Of a stretch of DNA of 64,000 nt, positions 50,638-59,044 are shown piece by piece. Each line of letters opens with the position of its first letter. Position 1 is the first letter of the stretch. The notes under the pieces are model-generated. The model ran no database searches. It was not told the origin of the DNA and saw nothing but the letters and a program-made list of their open reading frames with translations. The DNA comes from Ruania halotolerans (GTDB taxonomy: Bacteria > Actinomycetota > Actinomycetes > Actinomycetales > Beutenbergiaceae), in NCBI RefSeq assembly GCF_021049285.1, contig NZ_CP088017.1, forward strand, positions 434,001 to 498,000, read 5' to 3'. Position numbers and translations under genes: made by a program.

Positions 50638-51309
50638 TTGAAGAACGTCACCATGATCCGGGTCCGTCACGCTGCCGCGGTGGCGGGGGTGGGCTCGTTG
50701 CTGGCGCTGACCGCGTGCAGCGAATCTCCGGCCGAGGACGAGACCTCGGCTGGATCCCAGGAGGCCACGCAGGACGAGTCCGGGGCGGAGGGTAGCGATG
50801 GTGACGAAGGTGCCGTAGCCGAGGACAGCACGGCACAGGAGGAGTCAGCCGATGACGAAGGTGAGGCTGGCGCGGCTGCGGGTGTGGTCGCCCCCGCCGA
50901 GGACTTCGACCCGTGCAGCGTCGTCACAGCGGACCAGGTGAGCGGTGTCGTCGACTTCGCCGTGAGCGAGGGGACGGCCGATGACCTGATGGGCTCCCTC
51001 ACCTGCACTTTCGCCCCGAGCGACGGCCAGGCTGCCAGCGTGCTCTTGCAGTGGGTGCCCGTGGCCAGCGACCTGGACGAGATGATCGTGGCTGCCACCG
51101 GCGCCTACGACAACACCAGCGACCCCGAGGACGTCACCGTGGCCGGTACCAGCCGCGCGGTCGCACTCACTGGGGAGACGATGGGCATGACCGCAGCAGT
51201 CGTCATCGCCGAGGTGGAGGGTGGCTTCTTCCAGGTGGTGGTCCTCGGTGAGGGCAGCGAGGCCGATCAGGCCGTGGCGCTGACCGAGCTGACCGTCGAG
51301 CACGCCTGA
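50638..51309 (+). CDS. DUF3558-like lipoprotein
   Basis: The 223-aa lipoprotein has the lipobox LTAC with Cys27, an acidic disordered linker (about 30-85) and a C-terminal domain beginning FDPCSVVTADQVSGVV, typical of DUF3558 lipoproteins of actinobacteria; a second Cys in SLTCTF probably forms the disulphide. The TTG start follows a GAGGGAGAG by seven bases; an ATG at 50653 is possible. The function is unknown. Transcription ends at a hairpin right after the stop. Confidence 0.78.
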   Translation: MKNVTMIRVRHAAAVAGVGSLLALTACSESPAEDETSAGSQEATQDESGAEGSDGDEGAVAEDSTAQEESADDEGEAGAAAGVVAPAEDFDPCSVVTADQVSGVVDFAVSEGTADDLMGSLTCTFAPSDGQAASVLLQWVPVASDLDEMIVAATGAYDNTSDPEDVTVAGTSRAVALTGETMGMTAAVVIAEVEGGFFQVVVLGEGSEADQAVALTELTVEHA

Positions 51310-51315
51310 TCCCGG

Positions 51316-51351
51316 CGTCGGGGAGTTGCCGTCAGCGGCATCTCCCCGACG
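51316..51351. terminator. Hairpin terminator (bidirectional)
   Basis: A 10-bp perfect stem (CGTCGGGGAG with its complement), a T-T mismatch and five more pairs close a four-base loop, in the convergent gap between the DUF3558 lipoprotein and the photolyase gene. Confidence 0.8.
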
Positions 51352-51354
51352 TGC

Positions 51355-52716
51355 TCATGACCGTTTGATCACCTCGTACTCGTCGAGCGCCGCGCGCCTG
51401 CTCTGCCCCAGATCGACCATCGGATCCGGATATTCGTCCGTTCCGGCCTCGGGCACCCAGCGGCGCACGTAGGCGCCGTCCGGGTCGAACTTCTTCTGCT
51501 GGGTCAGGGGGTTGAAGATCCGGAAGTACGGCGAGGCGTCGGCACCCGAACCGGCCACCCATTGCCAGTTTCCGGGGTTGTTCGCCTCATCGGCGTCCAC
51601 CAGCGTGTCCCAGAACCATTGTTCGCCGACGCGCCAGTCCACCAGCAGGTTCTTCACCAGGAAGGACGCAGCGACCATACGCACGCGGTTGTGCATGTAG
51701 CCGGTGTGCCACAACTCGCGCATCCCCGCATCCACCAGCGGGAAGCCGGTACGCCCGTACCGCCAGCGGTCCAATTCGTCCTTCTGGGGTCGCTCCCAGC
51801 CGAAGTCGTCGAACTGCCGTTTCACATTCACCTGCGCGAGATCCTCGGCATGGAAGGCCACATGGTTGTGGAACTCCCGCCATCCCACCTCGCTGAGGAA
51901 CTTCCCGCTCTGCTGTGTGGCCGCCGGGGAGAGATCGCCGTGCAACCGGTGCCAGATCTGGAACGGGCTGATCTCCCCGAACGCCAGCGAGGGGGAGAGG
52001 TGGGAGGTGACGTCCTGGGCCGGCTCGTCCCGGCGCCCGTACTCGGCCAGCGTGCCGTCGGCGAACTCCTCCAGTCGGCGGCGTGCGTCCACCTCACCCG
52101 GCACCCAGGTCTCCCGCAGGCCACCGGCCCAGTCTGGGCGGGTGGGCAGCAATTCCCAGGAGTCGAGTTCCTCGGAGCGGATCTCGGGCCCCGGGGCGGC
52201 GATCTCACGTGGCTCCGGGACGGGTACGCGAGGGTCTGCCGCCCCCAGGCAGGCTCGCCAGAACGGGGTGAACACCTGGTACGGAGTGCCCGACCCGGTG
52301 CGGATCGTCCACGGCTCGACGAGCAGGTTTGCCTGGAAACTCTCCACCTGCAGGCCGTCCTCGCCCAAGGCAGTTTTCAACGCGGCATCCGCATCCCGGC
52401 TGCCCCGGCCGTATCGACGGTTCCAGGTGACGGCGCCGGCGCGGGACTCGGCCACCACAGCCGGGACCACATCGGCGGCAGCTCCCCGGCGGAGTACCAG
52501 CCGCCCCCCGCGCTCGGCCAGCCGATCCGCCAACTCCGCCAGACTGTGGTGCAGCCACCACCGCGAAGCGCCGCCAAGCGGCCGCACACCCGGAGTGACT
52601 TCGTCGAACACGTACAGCACCACGACGCCTTCACCGCGATCGACAGCGGAGCGAAGTGCCGGGTTGTCGGCCAGGCGTAGGTCGTTGCGCAGCCAGAGCA
52701 GAGTGGGCGCAGTCAC
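51355..52716 (-). CDS. phrB: Deoxyribodipyrimidine photolyase
   Basis: The 453-aa protein has the N-terminal antenna domain (LLWLRNDLRLADNPAL) and the C-terminal FAD domain with GRTGFPLVDAGMRELWHTGYMHNR, RMVAASFLVKNLL and ANNPGNWQWVAGSG, all matching class I CPD photolyases. It repairs UV-induced pyrimidine dimers with blue light. The start is uncertain: the GTG at 52716 places the first strand at residue 3, and another GTG at 52755 is in frame. Confidence 0.93.
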   Translation of the reverse strand: MTAPTLLWLRNDLRLADNPALRSAVDRGEGVVVLYVFDEVTPGVRPLGGASRWWLHHSLAELADRLAERGGRLVLRRGAAADVVPAVVAESRAGAVTWNRRYGRGSRDADAALKTALGEDGLQVESFQANLLVEPWTIRTGSGTPYQVFTPFWRACLGAADPRVPVPEPREIAAPGPEIRSEELDSWELLPTRPDWAGGLRETWVPGEVDARRRLEEFADGTLAEYGRRDEPAQDVTSHLSPSLAFGEISPFQIWHRLHGDLSPAATQQSGKFLSEVGWREFHNHVAFHAEDLAQVNVKRQFDDFGWERPQKDELDRWRYGRTGFPLVDAGMRELWHTGYMHNRVRMVAASFLVKNLLVDWRVGEQWFWDTLVDADEANNPGNWQWVAGSGADASPYFRIFNPLTQQKKFDPDGAYVRRWVPEAGTDEYPDPMVDLGQSRRAALDEYEVIKRS

Positions 52717-52810
52717 CGGTTCAGTCTGCACCGCTGCACGGGGAGTTGTCTCCACAGACGTCCGGCCCGGTGCGCTCTATCCTTGGCTGACCAGCCCCGG
52801 AGGAGGCCGC

Positions 52811-52903
52811 GTGAGACGCATCGCCCGGCATCTCCGCGTGCTGACGGCGTGGGAATGCCAGTGTCCGGTCTGTGGTTGTTCGGGCCATGACACTTCACGG
52901 TGA
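52811..52903 (+). CDS. Cys-rich small ORF overlapping the DDN gene
   Basis: A 30-codon reading frame starts with GTG, four bases after a near-perfect AGGAGG. Its product has a basic first half (RRIARHLRVL) and four cysteines in seven residues (CQCPVCGC), then GHDTSR. It overlaps the first 17 bases of the next gene in another frame, so its translation can be coupled to that gene. Comparable Cys-rich leader ORFs in mycobacteria act as cysteine-responsive attenuators. No annotation is likely to exist. It could also be a small metal-binding or redox peptide. Confidence 0.6.
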   Translation: MRRIARHLRVLTAWECQCPVCGCSGHDTSR

Positions 52904-53336
52904 GTACGAACCCAGTCCGAGCGCGTGGGTCCGCGAGCAGGTCGAGGCTTACGAGGCCAGCGGAGGACGCGAGGCCAACACCCTGAGGGACCGCCCGGAG
53001 TGGCCCATCGTGGTGATCACCTCCCGGGGCGCGCGCACCGGCAAGCTGCGCAAGAACCCTGTGATGCGGGTGGAGTCCGGCGGTGTCTACGCGGCCGTGG
53101 CATCGAAGGGCGGCGCCCCTGAGCATCCCGTCTGGTACTACAACTTCCTGGCCCACCCGGTGGTCGAACTGCAGGACGGGGACACCCCGCACCTCTACCG
53201 TGCCCGGATCGCCGAGGGTGCGGAGCGCGCCGAGTGGTGGGACCGGTGCGTGGCGCTGTACGCGCCGTACGCCGAGTACCAGGAGAAGACCGACCGCCTG
53301 ATCCCGGTGTTCCTATTGGAGCCGGTCACCGAGTAG
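52887..53336 (+). CDS. DDN/nitroreductase-family deazaflavin-dependent oxidoreductase
   Basis: The 149-aa protein has the split-barrel fold of the Ddn family: VREQVEAYEASGGREANTL, VVITSRGARTGKLRKNPVMRVE, APEHPVWYYNFLAHPVVELQDG. Members bind F420 (or FMN) and reduce nitro groups, quinones or aflatoxin-like enones. The ATG at 52887 lies inside the upstream Cys-rich frame and has no ribosome-binding site of its own, which supports translational coupling. Confidence 0.9.
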   Translation: MTLHGEYEPSPSAWVREQVEAYEASGGREANTLRDRPEWPIVVITSRGARTGKLRKNPVMRVESGGVYAAVASKGGAPEHPVWYYNFLAHPVVELQDGDTPHLYRARIAEGAERAEWWDRCVALYAPYAEYQEKTDRLIPVFLLEPVTE

Positions 53337-53355
53337 GCGGCCCGGACGGCGGACA

Positions 53356-53401
53356 CGTCGCCTCATACATCGTCGCGCGTGGCTCGGTGCATGAGGCGTC
53401 G
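53356..53401. repeat. Imperfect intergenic palindrome
   Basis: Arms of 17 bases (53356-53372 and 53385-53401) match at 14 positions around a 12-base loop, in the convergent gap between the DDN gene and the dihydroxyacetone kinase gene. It may be a terminator for both. Confidence 0.6.
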
Positions 53402-53407
53402 ATTGCG

Positions 53408-55093
53408 TCAGCTCATCGCCGTGCGCATCACCAGGGCGAGGGAGATGGCGCCTGGGTCTGGGTGACCGATGCTGCGCTCGGCCAGCGGCCGGGCGCGCCC
53501 GATCCGGGGGGTGAGGTCCGCCGTCGCCTTCGCATGTTCGGTGGCTGTGGCGGCCGCGTCCGCCCACGCCTCCCGCAGTTCGCGGGTGTCCTGCTCAAGC
53601 GCTTCGGTGAACGGGATGAGAGCGTCGAGCATCGTCTTGTCCCCGCGTTCGGCCTTGCCGTAAGAGAGCACGTGGTCCAGTGCCGCACGGACGGCGGCCC
53701 GCACCGCCGCACCCGACGGCGCCTCCTCGTCCGAGAGGGCACCGGCCGCGGCCCGTAGGCCTGCTCCCCACAGGGCACCAGAGGTTCCACCGGCCCGGTC
53801 ACCCCACGCGTCCCCGGCAGCAGCCAGGGCCGAGGCAACGCCCGCACCCGAGGAAACGGCTGCTGTCAGTGCCGCGAGTGCGGCATCAGCTCCGTTCGTC
53901 ATGCCGCGGCCATGGTCGCCGTCCCCGGCGATCGCGTCGAGCTTGCCGAGCTCGTCCTCGTGCTCGTGCAGCATGGCGGCGACCCGGGTACCGATCTCGG
54001 TGAGACGTTCCGCGCTCGCTCGGGACTCCTCGCTCGCGGGTGGGTAGGTGACCTCGGCCTTCGCATCGGTTGCGGACCGGGCGCGCCGGGTGGTCGCCAC
54101 GGCCGCGCCGCGCCGGAACCCGGGGGTCTGCGCCGGGGCGAGCCAGAGTTCCTCCAGCTCGGAGTCCAACCAGAACAGGGTCAGGGATACCCCGGTCATG
54201 TCCAGGCTGGTGATCAGCTCCCCGACCTCGGGAGCCACCAGCTCCACTCCGGCTTCCTCGAGCAGCGGGGCGACGCTGTTCCAGAGCACGAACATCTCTT
54301 CGTACTTGGTGCCGCCGAGCCCGTTCACCAGCGCCGCCGCCTTCGCGGCGCCCTCGGGGCGTTCGGTGAGCAGCTTGTCCACGAGCATCCGGGCCAGGTC
54401 GGAGGCCGGCACAACATCCTGCTCACCGATCCCGGGCTCGCCGTGCACCCCCATCCCCACGCCCATCCGACCGGCCGGCACCGTGAACAACGGCTCGGCG
54501 TCCCCGGGCAACGTGCACCCGGCGAATGCCACGGCGAAGGAGAACGTCGCATCGTTCGCACGCTGGGCCACGTCCACCACACCGTCGAGGTCGTACCCGG
54601 CCTCCGCGGCCGCCCCGGCGATCTTGAACACCACGAGGTCGCCTGCCGTCCCCCGGCGCTTGTGGCGCTCGTCGGCGCTCGCGGACGTGATGTCATCGGT
54701 GACCACCACGGTGCGGGTGGGGATCCCGTCGGCGTTCAGCCGCTCCTGGGCGAGGTCGAAATTCAGCACGTCCCCCGCGTAGTTGCCGTAGGAGAGGAAC
54801 ACTCCGCCGCCGCGCTGGGCCGCCGTGGCCACCGCGTGCACCTGCTGGGTGGAGGGCGAGGAGAAGACATTCCCGACGACGGCCCCGTCAGCCATCCCAG
54901 GGCCGACCCAGCCGACAAAGGCCGGGTAGTGCCCGGAGCCGCCCCCGATTACCACGGCCACCTTGCCCTCGGGGGTTTCCGTGGCCCGGATCGCGCCGCC
55001 GGTCACCGGCTCCACGGAATCGGCATGCAGTCGGCAGAAGCCGGCGAGCATGTCCTGGGCGAACTGGGTGGGATCGTTGAACACCGTCGTCAT
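53408..55093 (-). CDS. Fused dihydroxyacetone kinase (DhaK-DhaL)
   Basis: The 561-aa protein fuses the DhaK substrate domain (about 1-335) and the DhaL nucleotide domain (about 360-561). The His217 in GVHGEPG forms the covalent hemiaminal with the keto substrate, and the DhaL motif GDGDHGRG supplies Mg-binding Asp residues. AAGGAG precedes the ATG by six bases. This ATP-dependent fused form phosphorylates dihydroxyacetone, glyceraldehyde or tetruloses; D- and L-erythrulose kinases of M. smegmatis belong to the same family. Substrate may tie in with the polyol operon at 28 kb, which is inference. Confidence 0.92.
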   Translation of the reverse strand: MTTVFNDPTQFAQDMLAGFCRLHADSVEPVTGGAIRATETPEGKVAVVIGGGSGHYPAFVGWVGPGMADGAVVGNVFSSPSTQQVHAVATAAQRGGGVFLSYGNYAGDVLNFDLAQERLNADGIPTRTVVVTDDITSASADERHKRRGTAGDLVVFKIAGAAAEAGYDLDGVVDVAQRANDATFSFAVAFAGCTLPGDAEPLFTVPAGRMGVGMGVHGEPGIGEQDVVPASDLARMLVDKLLTERPEGAAKAAALVNGLGGTKYEEMFVLWNSVAPLLEEAGVELVAPEVGELITSLDMTGVSLTLFWLDSELEELWLAPAQTPGFRRGAAVATTRRARSATDAKAEVTYPPASEESRASAERLTEIGTRVAAMLHEHEDELGKLDAIAGDGDHGRGMTNGADAALAALTAAVSSGAGVASALAAAGDAWGDRAGGTSGALWGAGLRAAAGALSDEEAPSGAAVRAAVRAALDHVLSYGKAERGDKTMLDALIPFTEALEQDTRELREAWADAAATATEHAKATADLTPRIGRARPLAERSIGHPDPGAISLALVMRTAMS

Positions 55094-55248
55094 CGAGCAC
55101 TCCTTGTGGTGAGCGACGACGCCGGACGTCCCGCGGCACCGTCGCGCATGGTTCGTGGTGTGAACGCTGCCATCCTGCCCTGTTCTGGCCTCAAGGGCAC
55201 CTGCCGTACTCATGGTGAGATGGCGGGCTGGTGCGCGAGAGACCGTGG

Positions 55249-55656
55249 TCAGAGGATGAACTCAATCATGGCCGGTCCGATCAATCCGATGAACACACTG
55301 AGCACGGCGGTCGCTCCCAACGCCAGGCCCGCAGCCGCCGCCCGCTGCGGAGCATCCCGGCGGCGCAGGCCCAGCCCGCCGGCGATGCACGCGATCAGGC
55401 CGAGAACACCTGTCGCGACCGTGAGCGGCAGGAAGAACAGGGAGAGAGTACGAGCCGGGATGTCGAGCGTGGCCATCAGATGCGGGAACGCGAACGAGAA
55501 CGTCTGCTGCCCCAGTCCAATCACCGTCACCGCGATGCCGACGGCCAAGGCCACCGACCCTGGGGTGTTCCGCACCCGGGCCGATGGCGCGACGGCACCG
55601 TACTCACCTGGCTTCGGCTCCTGATGCGGTGGCGGCGTGGGTTCGTGATATGCCAT
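55249..55656 (-). CDS. Small membrane protein (DUF4190-like)
   Basis: The 135-aa protein has a Pro-rich cytoplasmic head and three hydrophobic segments (about 35-55, 70-95, 105-130), with GLGLRRRDAPQRAAAAGLALG between the last two, typical of DUF4190-type proteins. The function is unknown. Its start is uncertain (55656 or 55674). Confidence 0.7.
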   Translation of the reverse strand: MAYHEPTPPPHQEPKPGEYGAVAPSARVRNTPGSVALAVGIAVTVIGLGQQTFSFAFPHLMATLDIPARTLSLFFLPLTVATGVLGLIACIAGGLGLRRRDAPQRAAAAGLALGATAVLSVFIGLIGPAMIEFIL

Positions 55657-55710
55657 GAGGCGAGTTTCGCTCATCGCAGGTCCGTTCGCCAGGCCCGGCG
55701 ATGGGGAGAA

Positions 55711-58131
55711 CTACCGCTGCGGGCGTCGCCGGGTGGGCCCCCGGCGAGCCGGCTGGGTCACGGGCTCCACCTGGGGAGCCGGTGGAACTGCCCTCTGCAC
55801 GGAACCGGAGCCGACGAGTTCGACCGGTTCCCCGTGGTGAGTGGTCGTGAACGTCTCACCCTCGATGAGGCGGTAGGTGGCGAGTTCCTGACCATCGATG
55901 CGGGTGACCTCCACCTCGATCACGCGCTTCTCGCTGCGGATCCGGAATCGGAGTCGAGTCAGGGCCTCGGGCAGGCGCGGGGCGAACGAGACGTACCCCC
56001 CGTGATCGCGCATGCCTCCGAAGCCGCACGCGGCCACCTGCCAACTGCCACCCATCGCGGCGATGTGCAGGCCGTCATCGACGTTGCCGTGCAGGTCGCC
56101 CAGATCCACCAATGCCACTTCGGCCCAGTAATCGTAGGCGAGGTTCAGGTGCCCGGTCTCGGCCGCGAGCACCGCCTGGGTGGCCGCCGAGAGGGAGGAG
56201 TCTCGCACGGTGCGCGCCTCGTAGTAGGCGAAGTTGCGGGATTTCTGCTCCGGAGTGAAGAGATCACCGCGCAGCTGCATCGCGAGTACGAGGTCTGCCT
56301 GCTTGACCACCTGCTTGCGATAGATCTGGAAGTACGGGTAGTGCAGCAGGAGCGGGTAGAACTCGTCCGCCGTCTTCTCGAAGTCCCATTCGTCCTGTTT
56401 GGTGAAGTCCTCGGATTGGGCATGCACGCCGAGCTCGTCGTCGTACGGGATCGCCATCTCAGAGGCGGCACGGCGCCACATCGCGATCTCGCTCGCCGTG
56501 ACACCCAGCGCCGACGCTGTGCCCGGATTGCGTTCGCACGCGTGGGCCGCCTCGGTGAGATTCGCCTGAGCCATGACGTTCGTGTAGAGGTTGTCGTCCA
56601 CGATCGCGGTGTACTCGTCCGGGCCGGTCACGCCGTCGATGTGGAAGGCGCCGTCGAAGTGCCCCAGCGAGATCCACAGTCGTGCGGTTTCAGTGAGCAG
56701 TTCGGTGCCCGGGCCGGCATCGAACTCGTCGTCTCCGGTGGCTGCCACGTACCGCGCCGTGGCGTTCGCCACGGCGGAGTTCACGTGGAATGCCGCCGTG
56801 CCCGCGGGCCAGTATCCGGAACACTCCTTGCCGGTGATGGTCCGCCATGGGAACGCCGCTCCCGCCAACCCGAGTTCGGTGGCCCGTGCCCGCGCCTCTG
56901 GCAGCGTGTCCCGCCGCCAGAGCAGGTGGTCCCGGGCCGCCGAGGGCATCGTGTAGGTGAGCATCGGCAGGGCGAACAGGTCGGCATCCCAGAAGGTGTG
57001 CCCGTCATAGCCGATCCCGCTCAAGCCCTTGGCGCCGAGACCCTGGCCTTCCGCACGGGCTGAGCACTGCAGCACGTGGAACATCGAAACCCGCACCGCC
57101 TGTTGCAGGCCCGGATCGCCGTCGATCTCGACATCGGCGTGCTGCCAGAAGTCGTCCAGGTAGGCACGCTGCTTCTCCAGCAGTTCGTCCCACCCGATGA
57201 GCTTTCCGACGGCGAGCGCTGCTTCCACCTGATCGCGCAGCGCCGGGGTGGACCTGCGGTGCGACCAGCCGTAGGACAGGTACTTGACCATGCGCAACTT
57301 ACTGCCCTTGGGCAGCTGAGCAGTGACCGTATACCGGGCAAGGTCCCCGCTCGCCTCGATCGTGGTCTGTGCCCCCTGGGGAACTTCAAGCACATGATCC
57401 ATCCCGGCCGCCATCCGCAACTTGCTGCGCCGGGTGCGGTGCATCAACACGGCCTGCTGCCCGCGGGCGCCCGAACCCTCAGACTTCAGCGGCCGGTCCA
57501 GTACGGCGGCATCACGCGGATCTGAGGACGGAGTCGCGTTCTGCTCGTTGGCCAGCAGGTCGGAGTACAGGGCGAGGTAAACGTTGTCGTCGAGGGCCTC
57601 CACCTCGTAGTGGATGGCGGCCAGCGAGCGGTGCGCGAAGGAGACGAGGCGCCGAGAGGTCACCCGCACCGACTGCCCGTTCGGTGAGGTCCATTCCGTG
57701 CTCCGGTCGAGCGTGCCGCTGCGCAGATCGAGGGCTCGCTCATGGCTGTGCGTGGTGCCGTAGCGCAGGTCGAACGGGGAGTCCCCGACGAACAGTCGGA
57801 TCAGCTTGCCGTCGGTGACGTTGACGACGGTCTCACCGGATTCGGGAAATCCGTAGCCGGCTTCGGCGTGCGGGAGCGGTCGCTGTTCGTAGAAACCATT
57901 GATGTAGGTCCCCGGTTCCACCCGCGGTTCGCCCTCCTCGAGGGAACCGCGCATTCCGAAGTGGCCGTTGGAGAGGGTGAAGAGGGTCTCACTGGCGGCC
58001 ACATCGTCGAGCAGCAGACCGCTTCGGGTGAGCTTCCATGGATGGATGCCGTATCCGCGGCGATGGTCGGCGTACTCGGTGGAATCCCCCGCCTCGCCGG
58101 TGTGCGCGTGCTGGCCGTGTCCATTCGTCAT
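55711..58131 (-). CDS. GH65 disaccharide phosphorylase
   Basis: The 806-aa protein contains the GH65 N-terminal beta-sandwich, the (alpha/alpha)6 barrel (GYDGHTFWDADLFALPML) with the catalytic acid E506 in GPDEY, the phosphate-binding HGNVDDGLHIAAMGGSW, and the C-terminal sandwich. It cleaves an alpha-glucoside such as trehalose, maltose or kojibiose with phosphate, to give beta-glucose-1-phosphate. The overlap of four bases with the beta-phosphoglucomutase gene confirms the pathway. A BCCT compatible-solute transporter follows upstream on the same strand. Confidence 0.92.
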   Translation of the reverse strand: MTNGHGQHAHTGEAGDSTEYADHRRGYGIHPWKLTRSGLLLDDVAASETLFTLSNGHFGMRGSLEEGEPRVEPGTYINGFYEQRPLPHAEAGYGFPESGETVVNVTDGKLIRLFVGDSPFDLRYGTTHSHERALDLRSGTLDRSTEWTSPNGQSVRVTSRRLVSFAHRSLAAIHYEVEALDDNVYLALYSDLLANEQNATPSSDPRDAAVLDRPLKSEGSGARGQQAVLMHRTRRSKLRMAAGMDHVLEVPQGAQTTIEASGDLARYTVTAQLPKGSKLRMVKYLSYGWSHRRSTPALRDQVEAALAVGKLIGWDELLEKQRAYLDDFWQHADVEIDGDPGLQQAVRVSMFHVLQCSARAEGQGLGAKGLSGIGYDGHTFWDADLFALPMLTYTMPSAARDHLLWRRDTLPEARARATELGLAGAAFPWRTITGKECSGYWPAGTAAFHVNSAVANATARYVAATGDDEFDAGPGTELLTETARLWISLGHFDGAFHIDGVTGPDEYTAIVDDNLYTNVMAQANLTEAAHACERNPGTASALGVTASEIAMWRRAASEMAIPYDDELGVHAQSEDFTKQDEWDFEKTADEFYPLLLHYPYFQIYRKQVVKQADLVLAMQLRGDLFTPEQKSRNFAYYEARTVRDSSLSAATQAVLAAETGHLNLAYDYWAEVALVDLGDLHGNVDDGLHIAAMGGSWQVAACGFGGMRDHGGYVSFAPRLPEALTRLRFRIRSEKRVIEVEVTRIDGQELATYRLIEGETFTTTHHGEPVELVGSGSVQRAVPPAPQVEPVTQPARRGPTRRRPQR

Positions 58132-58964
58132 CGGCTCTCCCGGTTGGTCTCGGCGGAGTCGGCCAGGTCTGCCCCGGTGGCAGGAATCGCGCCGCCGGGC
58201 GGTTGTTCCAGCGACGATCGGTCCGGGATGAGTTCGCCCAGGTCGCCGACCACGAGATCGGCGCCCGCTTCGGAGAGGGCATGCGCGTGGCCGAGCCGGT
58301 CCACGCCGATCACGTAGCCGAACTCGCCAGCCCGGCCGGCTTCGACTCCAGCGATCGCGTCTTCGATCACCACGGCGTGCTCAGGAGATATGTCGAGCGC
58401 CGCGGCACCGGCGAGGAAGGTATCCGGTGCCGGTTTGCCCGGCAGGGAGCGCTCCGCGGCCACCACGCCGTCGATCCGGGCGTCGAACTGATCGATCAGA
58501 CCGGCCGCCGTGAGCACGGCGACGGCGTTGGCAGAAGCGGTGACGACCGCCGTCGGGATCCCGGCCTCGCGCACGGCGGCGAGGTAGGCAACGGAACCGG
58601 GGAAGGTCTCCACGCCGCGCTCATCCAGGATGCGCCGCACGTCCGCGTCCTTGCGGTTGCCGATGCCGCACACGGTCTCCGCGGACGGCGGGTCGTCGGG
58701 GGAGCCCTCGGGTGGGGTGATACCCCGCGACGTGAGGAAGGTGCGCACCCCGTCGTACCGCCGCCGGCCGTCCACATGGGCGGCATAGTCCGACTCGGTG
58801 AACTCGGCGAGCCCTTGTGCGGTCAGGATCGCATCGAAGGTCTGCTTCCACGCCGCGTAGTGGAGCGTGGCGGTCCTGGTGAGCACGCCGTCCAGGTCGA
58901 ACAGGCATGCCCGGATGTGCGAGGGCAGGCCGAGACGACGGAGCGTTTCGGGGAGAGGGCTCAT
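58128..58964 (-). CDS. pgmB: Beta-phosphoglucomutase (HAD-IA)
   Basis: The 278-aa protein is a HAD phosphatase fold with nucleophile D23 and acid D25 in FDLDGVLT, VVTASAN, GKPAPDTF and EDAIAGVEAG, as in PgmB. It converts beta-glucose-1-phosphate to glucose-6-phosphate. The stop overlaps the GH65 ATG by four bases, so phosphorylase product is passed directly into glycolysis. The C-terminal 25 residues are a Pro/Ala-rich extension. Confidence 0.9.
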   Translation of the reverse strand: MSPLPETLRRLGLPSHIRACLFDLDGVLTRTATLHYAAWKQTFDAILTAQGLAEFTESDYAAHVDGRRRYDGVRTFLTSRGITPPEGSPDDPPSAETVCGIGNRKDADVRRILDERGVETFPGSVAYLAAVREAGIPTAVVTASANAVAVLTAAGLIDQFDARIDGVVAAERSLPGKPAPDTFLAGAAALDISPEHAVVIEDAIAGVEAGRAGEFGYVIGVDRLGHAHALSEAGADLVVGDLGELIPDRSSLEQPPGGAIPATGADLADSAETNRESR

Positions 58965-59044
58965 TCACGAAACGCTACTGGCGCGAGCCCTCCAGGGTCG
59001 AACTCTCCGGTGCTGTGGCGGGTTGCAGTCTGGTGACGGTTTCG

